Part shown: positions 1-11,370 of the stretch, piece after piece
How the letters are laid out: each line of letters starts with the position of its first letter
Numbering within the stretch: position 1 is the stretch's first letter
NCBI RefSeq assembly: GCF_027853245.1
Contig: NZ_JAPTZM010000008.1
Source of the DNA: Atlantibacter subterraneus
GTDB lineage: Bacteria; Pseudomonadota; Gammaproteobacteria; Enterobacterales; Enterobacteriaceae
DNA: 64,000 bases
Direction: 5' to 3' (one strand)
Position numbers and translations under genes: made by a program
The notes under the pieces: generated by a model
Told to the model about the DNA's origin: nothing
The model's database searches: none
The model's input: only the letters and a program-made list of their open reading frames with translations

Positions 1-113
1 TTTACGATATTTTTGTCACTTTCCTGCGGGAGCGCGCCATGACGCGGCTGTGCGGATGCTGCAACTTTGCGGAATTTAAGGCGGTGGCGATGGAGTGCGT
101 AAGCCGTTTTTAG
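1..113 (+). CDS. 3' end of an unidentified gene
   Basis: An open frame (frame 3) enters from the left edge and stops at TAG 111-113, giving a 36-codon C-terminal tail that contains a Cys-Gly-Cys-Cys cluster (LCGCCNF). I do not recognise the family; the cysteines could bind metal. It converges on nrdG, and a short inverted repeat lies between the two stops. In E. coli cybC borders nrdG, but this tail does not look like cytochrome b562. It could also be a chance open frame, since only the tail is visible. Confidence 0.35.
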   Translation, partial: YDIFVTFLRERAMTRLCGCCNFAEFKAVAMECVSRF

Positions 114-139
114 CAGCGGGAAGCGTCTGCCGCCCGCTG
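114..139. terminator. Inverted repeat between convergent genes, possible terminator
   Basis: CAGCGGG at 114-120 pairs with CCCGCTG at 133-139 across a 12-nt loop, directly after the plus-strand stop and just downstream of nrdG. A strong U-tract is missing on both strands, so factor-independent termination is only possible. Confidence 0.35.
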
Positions 140-146
140 TCATACT

Positions 147-610
147 TTAACGCAGGTGATGGACCACCTGATTGCTACTGCCGCGCCAGATCAGCGCCGG
201 GTCTTTGAGATCTTGCACAAACTTGCCGTCCACCAGCACGTTGATCAGATCGACCACCTGCATCTGGTCGGCATTCAGTTCTTCCAGCTTATAGCCGGTC
301 CATAGCCAGATATCTTTACCCGGACACTCGGCGCGGATGCGCTGCACCAGCGCCAGAATATCCGGCACGTTTTGCGGATGCAGCGGATCGCCGCCGGACA
401 GCGAGATCCCCTGGCGGGGGATCCGCGTGTCGTTGAGATCGCTGATGATCCGATCTTCCATCTCACGGGTGAACGGCTGGCCCGAATTCAGCCGCCAGGT
501 GCTTTTGTTGTAGCACCCGGGGCATTCATGGACGCACCCCGAAACAAACAGGGTACAGCGCGTGCCGGGCCCGTTGACAATGTCGACCGGGTAATACTGA
601 TGGAAATTCA

Positions 611-611
<1 letters not shown>
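147..611 (-). CDS. nrdG: Anaerobic ribonucleotide reductase activating enzyme NrdG
   Basis: Cytosolic radical SAM activase. It uses a 4Fe-4S cluster and S-adenosylmethionine to place the glycyl radical on NrdD during anaerobic growth. The product is 154 aa, the usual length, starting MNFHQYYPVDIVNGPG. The CxxxCxxC cluster motif reads CVHECPGC near residues 26-33, followed by the SAM-binding SGGDP. I placed the start at 611, not at the 59-codon extension to 788, because 611 gives the known N-terminus and translational coupling: the TAA of nrdD and this ATG share one base (TAATG). It is the second gene of the nrdDG operon, under the NrdR/FNR region upstream of nrdD. Confidence 0.97.
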
Positions 612-2749
<2,138 letters not shown>

Positions 2750-2908
2750 GATCACTCCATATTAAAGAACAGGTTATCCACAGAGGCACAGAGACAGACA
2801 GGGCGCATTTTCATTATTGCGTTCATAGACATCCCTGAATCTGGCCGTTTTTATCCACAGCGTACCGCTGAACTCGCTACCTGGATACGCCGTAATAATA
2901 GTCGATTA

Positions 2909-2965
2909 ATACAATATATAGCGGCATGGCGCATTTTAAATACTATATGTAGTGATTTGCATCAA
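2909..2965 (-). promoter_or_regulatory. nrdDG control region: two NrdR boxes and an FNR site
   Basis: In the 2750-3088 gap two AT-rich palindromes resemble the NrdR box: ACAATATATAGC (2911-2922) and ACTATATGTAGT (2942-2953). Their centres are 31 bp apart, about three helical turns, as is typical of NrdR box pairs. Overlapping the second is GTGATTTGCATCAA (2952-2965), an FNR-type site with one perfect half (ATCAA) and one half with a single mismatch. This fits dATP-responsive NrdR repression plus anaerobic activation. The rest of the gap has no coding signal that I can see. Confidence 0.75.
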
Positions 2966-3088
2966 AGATGTTTGAGTTTTCTTTGATGTAGGACAAGGTA
3001 AATTTCTCGTAGCAGCAATGATGGGCAATGAACCAAAAGCGAGGGATTTGATTTAAGATTTTTTTATCAGAATCAACAAGGAAACGCA

Positions 3089-3120
3089 TAAAAAATGACC
3101 GGAACGGGAGAGTTCCGGTC
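3089..3120 (-). terminator. Rho-independent terminator after treC
   Basis: GACCGGAAC (3097-3105) pairs with GTTCCGGTC (3112-3120) around a 6-nt loop. On the minus strand it is followed by an uninterrupted T-run, ending transcription of treBC 8 nt after the treC stop. Confidence 0.85.
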
Positions 3121-3127
3121 GCTGAGA

Positions 3128-4786
3128 CTATTTCTGAATCCAGTATACGGCTTCAAACGGGCGCAGGGTGGTTTCCGTGGGCGTGAGGCTGGCGTCCGGA
3201 TAGTTGCTCATCAGCACTTCCCAGTTACCGTCGGCTTTTTCCGGCATCCACCATTGATTTTCCCGGCTCAGGTTCGCCACCACTATCAACTGCTGGCCCT
3301 GCCATTCACGGCGGTAGCACCATAAATAAGGGTGATCCGGCAGTAAATCGTGATAGTTGCCCCAGGTGAATATCGGCCATGCTTTCCGCAGGCGAATCAA
3401 CTCGCGATAGGCATGGAATACCGAATCCGGGTCCGCCTGCGCGCGTTCGGCGTTGATGGTATCGAAGTTATCGCACAGGCCAATCCACGGTTTGCCGTGG
3501 GTAAAGCCCGCATTTTCGCTGGAGTCCCACTGCATCGGCGTGCGGCTGTTATCGCGCGATTTTGCCGCGAGGATCGCCAGCAGCTCTTCGGGTTTGCGCC
3601 CCTGAGCGCGCAGCTCGGCGAACATATTGTGGCTTTCCACATCGCGATAATCGGTGATGCGCGCAAAATGCGGGTTGGTCATCCCCAGTTCTTCGCCCTG
3701 GTAGATATAGGGCGTACCCTGCATCCCGTGCAGCACCATCGCCAGCATTTTCGCCGCCGGTACGCGCAGTTCGCCTTCATCGCCGAAGCGCGAGACGATA
3801 CGTGGCTGATCGTGGTTGCACCAGAACAGCGCGTTCCAGGCGATGTTGTGCATCCCCTGCTGCCAGTGGCGGAAAATGGCTTTTAGCGCCACATAGTCCG
3901 GGGCCGCCAGCGTCCATTTTAGCCCGCCGGGGTAGTCCACTTTCAGGTGATGAAAGTTAAAGGTCATCGACAGCTCGCCGCCATCCAGCGCGGCGTATTG
4001 CTGGCAGTGCGCCAGGGTGGTAGAGGACATCTCGCCCACGGTCATCAGGCTGCGCGGGATAAACACATCCCGGCTGAACTCCTGCAAGAATTCGTGGATG
4101 CGCGGGCCGTCGGTATAAAAGCAGCGTCCGTCTCCGCCGTCCACATCGTCGGTGAAATCCTGAGATTTGGAGACCAGGTTTATCACATCGAGCCGCAAAC
4201 CATCCACGCCGCGATCGGCCCAGAACTCGCACACTTTTTTTAACTCGGCGCGCACCTGCGGGTTTTCCCAGTTGAGATCCGCCTGCTCCGGCGCGAACAG
4301 ATGCAGATAGTACTGGCCGCTTTCCGCATGCCAGCGCCAGGCGCTGCCGCCAAACTTCGAGCGCCAGTTAGTGGGGCACACATCCGGCGTGCCGTCGCGC
4401 CAGATATAAAACTGGCGATACGGGCTTTGCGGCTTCACCGCCTGGTGAAACCAGTCATGCTGGGTCGACGTATGGTTAAACACCATATCGAGAATAATGC
4501 GAATGCCTCGATCGTGGGCTTCGGCCACCAGCCGGTCAAAATCATCCAGGGTGCCGTAGGTCGGATCGATGGCGGTGTAGTTCGCCACGTCATACCCGTT
4601 GTCCACCTGGGGCGAGATATAGAACGGCGTCAGCCAGATGGCGTCCACGCCGAGGGTTTTCAGATAGTCGAGCCGCCGGGTGACACCGGCTAAATCGCCG
4701 GTGCCGCTACCTGTGGTGTCCTGAAAGCTCTTTGGATAAATTTGATAAATAACCCCGTGTTGCCACCAGGGAGGCGTCGCTGTCAT
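3128..4786 (-). CDS. treC: Trehalose-6-phosphate hydrolase TreC
   Basis: Cytosolic GH13 alpha-glucosidase that splits imported trehalose 6-phosphate into glucose and glucose 6-phosphate. It is 552 aa, the normal length. The GH13 motifs are in order: DMVFNHTS (region I, ~97-104), GLRLDVINL (region II, catalytic Asp, ~196-204), TVGEMSS (catalytic Glu, ~250) and FWCNHDQPR (region IV, ~316-324). The N-terminus MTATPPWWQHGVIYQIYPKSF matches the family, so the start at 4786 is secure. It lies 40 bp after treB in a treBC operon, with the repressor gene treR upstream. Confidence 0.97.
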   Translation of the reverse strand: MTATPPWWQHGVIYQIYPKSFQDTTGSGTGDLAGVTRRLDYLKTLGVDAIWLTPFYISPQVDNGYDVANYTAIDPTYGTLDDFDRLVAEAHDRGIRIILDMVFNHTSTQHDWFHQAVKPQSPYRQFYIWRDGTPDVCPTNWRSKFGGSAWRWHAESGQYYLHLFAPEQADLNWENPQVRAELKKVCEFWADRGVDGLRLDVINLVSKSQDFTDDVDGGDGRCFYTDGPRIHEFLQEFSRDVFIPRSLMTVGEMSSTTLAHCQQYAALDGGELSMTFNFHHLKVDYPGGLKWTLAAPDYVALKAIFRHWQQGMHNIAWNALFWCNHDQPRIVSRFGDEGELRVPAAKMLAMVLHGMQGTPYIYQGEELGMTNPHFARITDYRDVESHNMFAELRAQGRKPEELLAILAAKSRDNSRTPMQWDSSENAGFTHGKPWIGLCDNFDTINAERAQADPDSVFHAYRELIRLRKAWPIFTWGNYHDLLPDHPYLWCYRREWQGQQLIVVANLSRENQWWMPEKADGNWEVLMSNYPDASLTPTETTLRPFEAVYWIQK

Positions 4787-4826
4787 AACCTTACCTGCTT
4801 AAGTTGGAAAGAACCCGGAACCTGAA

Positions 4827-6248
4827 TTACACGACTAACAATGTGCCCTGACGAAATTTGCGACGGTAAAGCACCGTGGTCAGAACAATGGGGATGACGA
4901 TGGCGATCAGCATCGCCAGGCTAAACACTTCCCAGTAGCGCGGCTGAATCGACAGGATGCCCGGCAGGCCGCCGACGCCGATACCGTTGGCCATTACGCC
5001 GCTTAACCCGCACAGTAGCCCGGCCAGGCCGGAGCCGATCATGGCGCACAGCATCGGGAAGCGGTATTTCAGGTTGATCCCGTACATGGCGGGTTCCGTC
5101 ACGCCGAGAAAGGCTGAAATCGCCGCCGGGACCGAAATCTCCCGCTCATTGTGTTTCCGGCTGACGATAATAATGCCCACCACCGCAGACGCCTGGGCGA
5201 TGTTGGACAGCGCAATCAGCGGCCAGACCGGCGTACCGCCGAGGCTCTGGATCATCTGCATATCAATAGCCAGCGTAGTCTGGTGGACCCCGGTGATCAC
5301 CAGCGGCGCGTACAGGAAGCCAAACAGCGCCGCGCCAATCGGGGCGAAACTGCCGGTCATCAGGTGACGCACCGCCCAGGCGACACCGTCGCCAATCATG
5401 CGGCCAAACGGGCCGATGAACGCGTGGGCCAGAAACACCGCCAGAATCAGCGAACACACCGGCACGACAACCAAGTATAGATAATCGGGTACGATGCGTT
5501 TCAGGCGGGTTTCGATAAACCCGAGCGCCAGGCCCGCCAGCAGAGCCGGGATCACCTGGGCCTGATAGCCAACTTTGGCGATGGTAAACAGCCCGAAGTT
5601 CCACACTTCCGGCACCTGAGTACCCAACAGATAGGCGTTCATCAATTGCGGAGAGACCAGGGTCACGCCGAGCACAATCCCGAGGATCGGCGTACCGCCC
5701 ATTTTGCGCACCGCCGACCAGCAAATCCCCACCGGCAGATAGAAGAAGATCGCTTCGCCGATCAGCCACAGGAAGTCATAGATGGCATGCAGCGACGGAT
5801 GCATTTGCGCCAGGGTCTGGCCGTTGCTCATCGGCACATCGCCAATCACATTACGAAAGCCGAGGATCAAACCGCCGCTGATCAGCGCGGGCAGCAGCGG
5901 GAAGAAGATCTCCGCAAAATGCGAGATCAACTGCTCGTGCCATTTCATATTGGCGCGCGCCGCCTGTTTGGCCTGCTCTTTATTCGCCGAACTGTGACCG
6001 CTGGTGGCGATCAGCGCCTGGTAGTAATCCCCGACGTTGGTGCCGATCACCACCTGGAACTGCCCGGCATTTGTGAAACAGCCTTTTACCATCGGCAGGG
6101 TTTCAATGGTTTTGGGATCGGCTTTTGCCGGATTGTTCAGCACAAAGCGCAGGCGGGTAATGCAGTGAGTCACCGTGGCGATATTGTCGCGGCCACCCAC
6201 TAATTCGATCAGACGATCGATTTCCTGTTGTTTAACTTTGCTCATCAT
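4827..6248 (-). CDS. treB: PTS trehalose-specific EIIBC component TreB
   Basis: Inner-membrane permease of the phosphotransferase system, which takes up trehalose and phosphorylates it to trehalose 6-phosphate. It is 473 aa. The EIIB domain is N-terminal (~1-85), with the phosphorylated cysteine in VTHCITRLRF (~28). The EIIC domain has about ten hydrophobic segments (~110-465) and the sugar-site stretch GVTEPAMYGI. There is no EIIA domain, so a glucose-type IIA must supply phosphate in trans, as is known for E. coli. It is the first gene of treBC. A palindromic operator 65-90 bp upstream supports control by TreR. Confidence 0.97.
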   Translation of the reverse strand: MMSKVKQQEIDRLIELVGGRDNIATVTHCITRLRFVLNNPAKADPKTIETLPMVKGCFTNAGQFQVVIGTNVGDYYQALIATSGHSSANKEQAKQAARANMKWHEQLISHFAEIFFPLLPALISGGLILGFRNVIGDVPMSNGQTLAQMHPSLHAIYDFLWLIGEAIFFYLPVGICWSAVRKMGGTPILGIVLGVTLVSPQLMNAYLLGTQVPEVWNFGLFTIAKVGYQAQVIPALLAGLALGFIETRLKRIVPDYLYLVVVPVCSLILAVFLAHAFIGPFGRMIGDGVAWAVRHLMTGSFAPIGAALFGFLYAPLVITGVHQTTLAIDMQMIQSLGGTPVWPLIALSNIAQASAVVGIIIVSRKHNEREISVPAAISAFLGVTEPAMYGINLKYRFPMLCAMIGSGLAGLLCGLSGVMANGIGVGGLPGILSIQPRYWEVFSLAMLIAIVIPIVLTTVLYRRKFRQGTLLVV

Positions 6249-6312
6249 GGAGCCTCATGGTGCAGGGAAACGGAAACGGTAAGAACTGATGGCAAGGGTA
6301 AACATTGTTGAG

Positions 6313-6340
6313 TTTCGGGAAAATGGGAACGTTCCCGAAA
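6313..6340 (-). promoter_or_regulatory. TreR operator of treBC
   Basis: A perfect 12-bp palindrome GGGAACGTTCCC (6325-6336) sits inside a wider inverted repeat, TTTCGGGAA / TTCCCGAAA (6313-6340). It has a LacI-family operator shape with a central CG step and lies between treR and treB, upstream of the treB start. TreR binding is inferred from position. Confidence 0.75.
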
Positions 6341-6377
6341 CGAAGCCGCGATCACACAAAATCGACGATCTGGCGGT

Positions 6378-7325
6378 TTAGATCAGCGAAGAGGGGATGA
6401 CGATCTGCTGGGGATCGCTGCTCTGGTTGATCTGGGCGATCAGCTGTAATGCGGCCTGACGTCCGGCTTCGGCATAACCAGGATCGACGGTGATGATCTC
6501 CGGGTGCAGGAACTTCAGCAGCGGCGTGTTGCCGACGCTGGCAAGCTGAATGGGCTTCGCGTGATGCTGCTGTAAAAACTTGCTTGCGCCGATAGCCAGG
6601 GTATCCGTGGCGCACACCAGCGCGGTAGTGTCGTCATGCAGCACGTCGGCCACGCGTTCGTAGCCCTGTTTCATCGCCAGGCCCGGCAACACGGCGTGGG
6701 GCGTGAGATGATGGGCGTCGCAAAAAGCCAGATAGGCGTGATGGCGGCGCATCCCTGTGGTGACATCGCTGTGCGGTACGCCGAGATAGCTGATATGGCG
6801 GTGGCCCTGCTGATATAAACGCTGCATCAATATCTGGATGGCGCCTTCATCGTCGTAACACACCGAGGTGAACCCCGCTGCGTCCCGCGCCATCAGCACC
6901 AGCATTGAACGCCACGGCGCAAGCAGCGCTTCATCAATGCCGGTAAATCCAAACAGGATCACCCCGTCGATATTGCGCTGGCGCAGAATGCGCAGATGCT
7001 CTTCCACCCGCGCTGGGGAGAACTGGCTTTCCATCATGATCGGGTCGTAGCCCTGCTCATACAGGCAGGGGAGCATGGTCTGGACGGCGAGGTTTTCAGA
7101 CAGGGAATCCAGACGGGTGACGATGATCGCCACCACTTTATCGCTCTGGCCGCGCATGGCGCGTGCGGAACGGGAAGGGGAAAACCCCTGCTGGCGCATC
7201 ACCGCCTCGACGCGCTCGCGGGTGCGCTCGCTGACGCCGCTCTCATTATTCAGCACGCGCGATACGGTGGATTTGCCCACGCCGCTTAAGCGCGCAATGT
7301 CTTTAATGGTCAGCCGGTTTTGCAT
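6378..7325 (-). CDS. treR: Trehalose operon repressor TreR
   Basis: LacI-family repressor of treBC, with trehalose 6-phosphate as inducer in the characterised homologue. It is 315 aa. The N-terminal helix-turn-helix and hinge helix read TIKDIARLSGVGKSTVSRVLN (positions ~5-25; I recognise the family by this stretch), followed by the two-lobed periplasmic-binding-protein-like core. It lies upstream of treB in the same direction with a 130-bp gap that holds the operator. The start at 7325 gives MQNRLTIKD, the expected N-terminus. Upstream it is divergent from the mgtA promoter. Confidence 0.96.
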   Translation of the reverse strand: MQNRLTIKDIARLSGVGKSTVSRVLNNESGVSERTRERVEAVMRQQGFSPSRSARAMRGQSDKVVAIIVTRLDSLSENLAVQTMLPCLYEQGYDPIMMESQFSPARVEEHLRILRQRNIDGVILFGFTGIDEALLAPWRSMLVLMARDAAGFTSVCYDDEGAIQILMQRLYQQGHRHISYLGVPHSDVTTGMRRHHAYLAFCDAHHLTPHAVLPGLAMKQGYERVADVLHDDTTALVCATDTLAIGASKFLQQHHAKPIQLASVGNTPLLKFLHPEIITVDPGYAEAGRQAALQLIAQINQSSDPQQIVIPSSLI

Positions 7326-7403
7326 CCCTGTTGCCTGTTATGGTTAGAGAAAGTAGACAAATGACCTTAATGCTAACCAACCGCGGCACAATGAGCAAAA
7401 TCT

Positions 7404-7438
7404 GGTTTACGTTTGGTTTATGTCACAGGCGCTATAGT
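7404..7438 (+). promoter_or_regulatory. PhoP box and promoter of mgtLA
   Basis: The direct repeat GGTTTA-N5-GGTTTA (7404-7420) is an exact PhoP box. A -10 hexamer TATAGT (7433-7438) follows 12 bp later, the spacing typical of PhoP-activated promoters that lack a normal -35. It drives mgtL and mgtA under low magnesium. Confidence 0.88.
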
Positions 7439-7440
7439 GA

Positions 7441-7698
7441 CGGCGCTCAACATTCACCGTGTGGATTAAACACGCACGTATCTTTTGATTTTACCGGAGG
7501 CTCCATGGATCCCGATCCCACCCCGCTTCCCTTAACGGGAATTCTGTTCCGGTAAAGCTCGCTTTTTAGCTGCTGCTTTACCGGATGCGTAAGGCAGTGG
7601 CGCAACGTCGTCCCTGCAAAAATTTGTGCCTGCCAGGCGGCTTTGCCGTGCCGGCAGCCCAGCAGCGCCTCAGGACTGAGGCGTAGAGGGACTTTTTT
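7441..7698 (+). promoter_or_regulatory. mgtA 5' leader (Mg2+/proline-responsive)
   Basis: A long leader of about 255 nt separates the PhoP-type promoter from mgtA. It carries mgtL and further G/C-rich segments able to fold (for example around 7600-7690). In the known homologues this leader senses Mg2+ and mgtL translation and controls Rho-dependent termination. The exact alternative helices were not worked out here. Confidence 0.7.
7505..7555 (+). CDS. mgtL: mgtA leader peptide MgtL
   Basis: A 16-codon ORF after a GGAGG ribosome binding site, reading MDPDPTPLPLTGILFR. The proline-rich MxPDPTPLP start matches the MgtL leader of Salmonella and E. coli, whose slow translation at low proline or low Mg2+ opens downstream transcription into mgtA. 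The second half (LTGILFR) differs from the arginine-rich end I recall for Salmonella, but the length is almost the same. It is about 65 bp after the PhoP-type promoter and 143 bp before mgtA. Confidence 0.88.
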   Translation: MDPDPTPLPLTGILFR

Positions 7699-10413
7699 AT
7701 GCTGTTTAAAAACTTCACCCGGCAGCTGCTCACGCAGCTGAACCGTCATCTTCCGCGCCGTCTGGTGCAGCGCGACCCGCTGCCGGAAGGCAACGTATGG
7801 CGTCAGGAAACCCCGCCCGCGACCTTAACCGAGCAGTGCCTGGCAGTGTCGCGCATGAGCGAAACCGAGCTGTGGCGCGTTTATTCCAGCCATCCGGAAG
7901 GGTTAAACCCCCGGGAGGTGGAGGATGCACGCGAGCAATTTGGGCCGAACCAGATCCCGGCGCAGCGCCCTGCGCCCTGGTATTTACATCTGTGGAACTG
8001 CTATCGCAACCCGTTCAACCTGTTGCTGACGGCGCTGGGCATTCTGTCCTACGCCACCGAAGACGACCTGTTCGGCGCGGGGATTATCGCGCTGATGGTG
8101 GGCATCTCGACGCTGCTGAACTTCATTCAGGAAGCGCGCTCCACCAAAGCGGCGGACGCGCTGAAAGCCATGGTCAGCAACACCGCCACCGTGCTTCGGG
8201 TAGTGAATGACAAGGGCGAATGCCAGTGGGTGGAATTGCCCATCGACCAGCTGGTGCCGGGAGATATCGTCAAGCTGGCTGCGGGCGATATGATCCCCGC
8301 CGATCTGCGGATCATCAAAGCGCGGGATCTGTTTATCGCCCAGGCGTCATTGACCGGCGAATCCCTGCCGGTGGAAAAACAGGCTCAGACCCGCGATCCC
8401 GATCAGAAAAACCCGCTTGAGTGCGACAACCTGTGCTTTATGGGTACCACCGTGGTCAGCGGCACCGCCCAGGCGATGGTTATCGCCACCGGCGGCAACA
8501 CCTGGTTCGGGCAACTGGCCGGGCGCGTGAACCAGCAGGAGAGCGAGCCGAACGCCTTCCAGCAGGGCATCAGCCGCGTCAGTATGTTGCTGATCCGCTT
8601 TATGCTGGTGATGGTGCCGATAGTGCTGATGATTAACGGCTTCACCAAAGGCGACTGGTGGGAAGCGGCGCTGTTCGCGCTGTCGGTGGCGGTGGGCTTA
8701 ACCCCGGAAATGCTGCCGATGATTGTCACCTCTACCCTGGCGCGCGGCGCGGTGAAGCTGTCGAAGCAAAAGGTAATCGTTAAGCATCTGGACGCGATTC
8801 AGAACTTCGGTGCCATGGATATCCTGTGCACCGATAAAACCGGGACGCTTACCCAGGACAAAATCGCCTTAGAGAACCATACCGACGTGTTTGGCCGCGT
8901 CAGCCAGCGGGTGCTGCGCAGCGCGTGGCTCAACAGCCATTATCAAACCGGGCTGAAAAACCTGCTGGATACCGCGGTGCTGGAAGGCGTGGATGCGCCG
9001 GAAGCGCTGGAGCTGTCGGCGCGCTGGCGCAAAGTGGATGAAATCCCGTTTGATTTCGAGCGCCGCCGTATGTCGGTGGTGGTAGCGGAAAACGACGACG
9101 CCCATCTTGTGATCTGCAAAGGCGCGCTACAGGAGATCCTCGACGTCTGCACGCTGGTGCGCCACGGCGAGGAGATCGTGCCGCTGTGCGACACCATGCT
9201 GCAACGCATCCGCAAAGTCACCGATAACCTGAACCGCCAGGGGCTGCGCGTAGTGGCTGTCGCCAGTAAAGCGCTGCCTGCCAGAAGCGAGGACTATGGC
9301 CGGGTAGATGAATCGGATCTGATCCTCGAAGGCTACATCGCATTCCTCGATCCGCCGAAGGAAACCACCGCACCGGCGCTAAAAGCGCTGAAAGAGAGCG
9401 GGATCACCGTGAAGATCCTGACCGGCGACAGCGAGTTGGTGGCCGCCAAAGTGTGTCATGAAGTGGGGCTAAATCCGGGCCGACCGGTGGTCGGCAGCGA
9501 AATCGAAGCGTTAAACGATGCGGAGCTGGCGCAGCTGGCGTTACGCACCACGCTGTTTGCCCGCCTGACGCCGCTGCATAAAGAGCGCATCGTGCGGCTA
9601 CTGCGCGCGGAAGGACACGTGGTGGGCTTTATGGGTGACGGCATTAACGACGCGCCCGCGCTGCGGGCGGCGGACATCGGCATCTCGGTGGACGGCGCGG
9701 TGGATATCGCGCGCGAAGCAGCGGATATCATCCTGCTGGAAAAGAGCCTGATGGTGCTGGAAGAGGGTGTGATCGAAGGGCGTCGCACCTTCGCCAACAT
9801 GCTCAAGTACATCAAAATGACCGCCAGTTCTAACTTCGGTAACGTATTCAGCGTGCTGGTCGCGAGCGCCTTCCTGCCGTTCCTGCCGATGCTGCCGATC
9901 CACTTACTGATCCAGAACCTGCTGTATGATGTGTCTCAGGTGGCGATCCCGTTTGATAACGTCGATGACGATCAGATCGAGAAACCGCAGCGCTGGAATC
10001 CGGCAGATCTTGGCCGCTTTATGATCTTCTTTGGGCCGATCAGCTCTATCTTCGACATCCTGACGTTCTGCGTAATGTGGTGGGTGTTCCAGGCCAACGT
10101 GCCGGAAGCGCAAACCCTGTTCCAGTCCGGCTGGTTTGTGGTGGGCCTGCTGTCCCAGACCTTAATCGTGCATATGATCCGTACCCGTCGGGTGCCGTTT
10201 ATCCAGAGCCGCGCCGCCTGGCCGCTACTGGTGATGACGCTGATTATCATGGTGGTGGGTATCGCGTTGCCGTTCTCGCCGCTGGCACCGTATCTGCAAC
10301 TTCAGGCGCTACCGTTGAGCTACTTCCCGTGGCTGGCGGGGATTTTGTTGGGATATATGACGCTGACGCAGCTGGTGAAAGGGTTTTATGTCCGCCGGTA
10401 TGGGTGGCAGTAA
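7699..10413 (+). CDS. mgtA: Magnesium-importing P-type ATPase MgtA
   Basis: Inner-membrane P3-type ATPase that imports Mg2+ when it is scarce. It is 904 aa, the family length. In order: a cytosolic N-tail, a transmembrane pair (~95-150), the actuator domain with the TGES loop (LTGESLP, near 219), a second pair ending in the PEMLP ion-site helix, the phosphorylation motif DKTGTLT (Asp379), the nucleotide-binding domain, the hinge GDGINDAPAL (~650) and a C-terminal bundle of about six helices. The start has an AG-rich Shine-Dalgarno-like stretch (GTAGAGGGA) upstream. It is under the PhoP box and mgtL leader, and the convergent yidL follows 19 bp later. Confidence 0.97.
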   Translation: MLFKNFTRQLLTQLNRHLPRRLVQRDPLPEGNVWRQETPPATLTEQCLAVSRMSETELWRVYSSHPEGLNPREVEDAREQFGPNQIPAQRPAPWYLHLWNCYRNPFNLLLTALGILSYATEDDLFGAGIIALMVGISTLLNFIQEARSTKAADALKAMVSNTATVLRVVNDKGECQWVELPIDQLVPGDIVKLAAGDMIPADLRIIKARDLFIAQASLTGESLPVEKQAQTRDPDQKNPLECDNLCFMGTTVVSGTAQAMVIATGGNTWFGQLAGRVNQQESEPNAFQQGISRVSMLLIRFMLVMVPIVLMINGFTKGDWWEAALFALSVAVGLTPEMLPMIVTSTLARGAVKLSKQKVIVKHLDAIQNFGAMDILCTDKTGTLTQDKIALENHTDVFGRVSQRVLRSAWLNSHYQTGLKNLLDTAVLEGVDAPEALELSARWRKVDEIPFDFERRRMSVVVAENDDAHLVICKGALQEILDVCTLVRHGEEIVPLCDTMLQRIRKVTDNLNRQGLRVVAVASKALPARSEDYGRVDESDLILEGYIAFLDPPKETTAPALKALKESGITVKILTGDSELVAAKVCHEVGLNPGRPVVGSEIEALNDAELAQLALRTTLFARLTPLHKERIVRLLRAEGHVVGFMGDGINDAPALRAADIGISVDGAVDIAREAADIILLEKSLMVLEEGVIEGRRTFANMLKYIKMTASSNFGNVFSVLVASAFLPFLPMLPIHLLIQNLLYDVSQVAIPFDNVDDDQIEKPQRWNPADLGRFMIFFGPISSIFDILTFCVMWWVFQANVPEAQTLFQSGWFVVGLLSQTLIVHMIRTRRVPFIQSRAAWPLLVMTLIIMVVGIALPFSPLAPYLQLQALPLSYFPWLAGILLGYMTLTQLVKGFYVRRYGWQ

Positions 10414-10432
10414 TAACAAAAATTAACGCCGT

Positions 10433-11287
10433 TCACTTCATGATGGCGGATGGCGACACGTTGAACCGGCGTTTAAATGCCTTACTGAAGTGAAAGGCAT
10501 CAAAAAAATTCAGCATATCCGCGACTTTCCCAACGGTCTGCCCCTCCTGCTTCAGCAGCGAGTGGGCAAGATCGAGCCGGGCGTCGAGATAGTACTCTTT
10601 CGGCGTTTTGCCGGTATAGCGCAGAAAAAGACGCCGCAGATACTGTTCGCTGCACTGCATTTTCAGCGCCATCTCAGCCACACTCCAGTTTTTCTGTAAA
10701 TCGCTGTGTAATACCGACAGTAATTTTTCAATCTGAATCAGTAACGCGTCTTTTTTGCCATTCTCGGAAATAAGGCATATCCACTGGTATATCATTTTGG
10801 TTAAAAAGGCGACCGCCAGATTGTTTTTTAATGGCTCTCGCTCGGTAATCATTAAGGCAACTTCGGAAAGTTCCTGATTAAATATTTCTCCGTTATAAAT
10901 TATTCCGGTCTGCAATATCGGAATTTCCATGACGCTGGTGGGAATAAACTCCATCCAGTATTGTTCCCACAGCAGACCGGCACAATAATAAGACTGAATA
11001 TCCATTGGCTTAAGAAAAATGATGCAGTTGCCGTTCAGCGTTATTTCCTGCCCATTCTTTAGCAACAGTTTGCCGCAGCCTTGCAGGGTGTAGATTGCCA
11101 CCCAGGAGTTGGGAATTAACGGCTTTTTCTTATCTCTTGGCCAGATCACCTGATAACTTTCATCGGCCAGGGTGTGCCACAGCGATATTAATGAAATTCC
11201 GCTGGAGATCACATTTTCTTCAATAACCAGCGGAATATTGTAGGTGGTTTCGTTTTTTACATTCGAAACATCACTTTTTCCATTCAT
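10433..11287 (-). CDS. yidL: AraC-family regulator of the sulfatase cluster (YidL-like)
   Basis: 284-aa transcription factor. The N-terminal ~170 residues form a cupin-like sensing domain (for example SWVAIYTLQGCGKLLL). The C-terminal ~100 residues hold two helix-turn-helix units (WSVAEMALKMQCSEQYLRRLF; GKVADMLNFFDAFHFSKAFK) ending in the AraC signature. It is divergent from a sodium:solute symporter and sulfatase genes, the yidL-yidK-yidJ layout of E. coli. It probably activates that operon, with an unknown ligand such as a sulfated sugar. Its base composition is more AT-rich than its neighbours. Confidence 0.85.
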   Translation of the reverse strand: MNGKSDVSNVKNETTYNIPLVIEENVISSGISLISLWHTLADESYQVIWPRDKKKPLIPNSWVAIYTLQGCGKLLLKNGQEITLNGNCIIFLKPMDIQSYYCAGLLWEQYWMEFIPTSVMEIPILQTGIIYNGEIFNQELSEVALMITEREPLKNNLAVAFLTKMIYQWICLISENGKKDALLIQIEKLLSVLHSDLQKNWSVAEMALKMQCSEQYLRRLFLRYTGKTPKEYYLDARLDLAHSLLKQEGQTVGKVADMLNFFDAFHFSKAFKRRFNVSPSAIMK

Positions 11288-11370
11288 TTTATTTCACCCG
11301 CAATCAATTATCAGCCCGCAAGATAATGGGGATCATAACCCTGGCATAATAAATCGTTAAGGGCTGCAAG

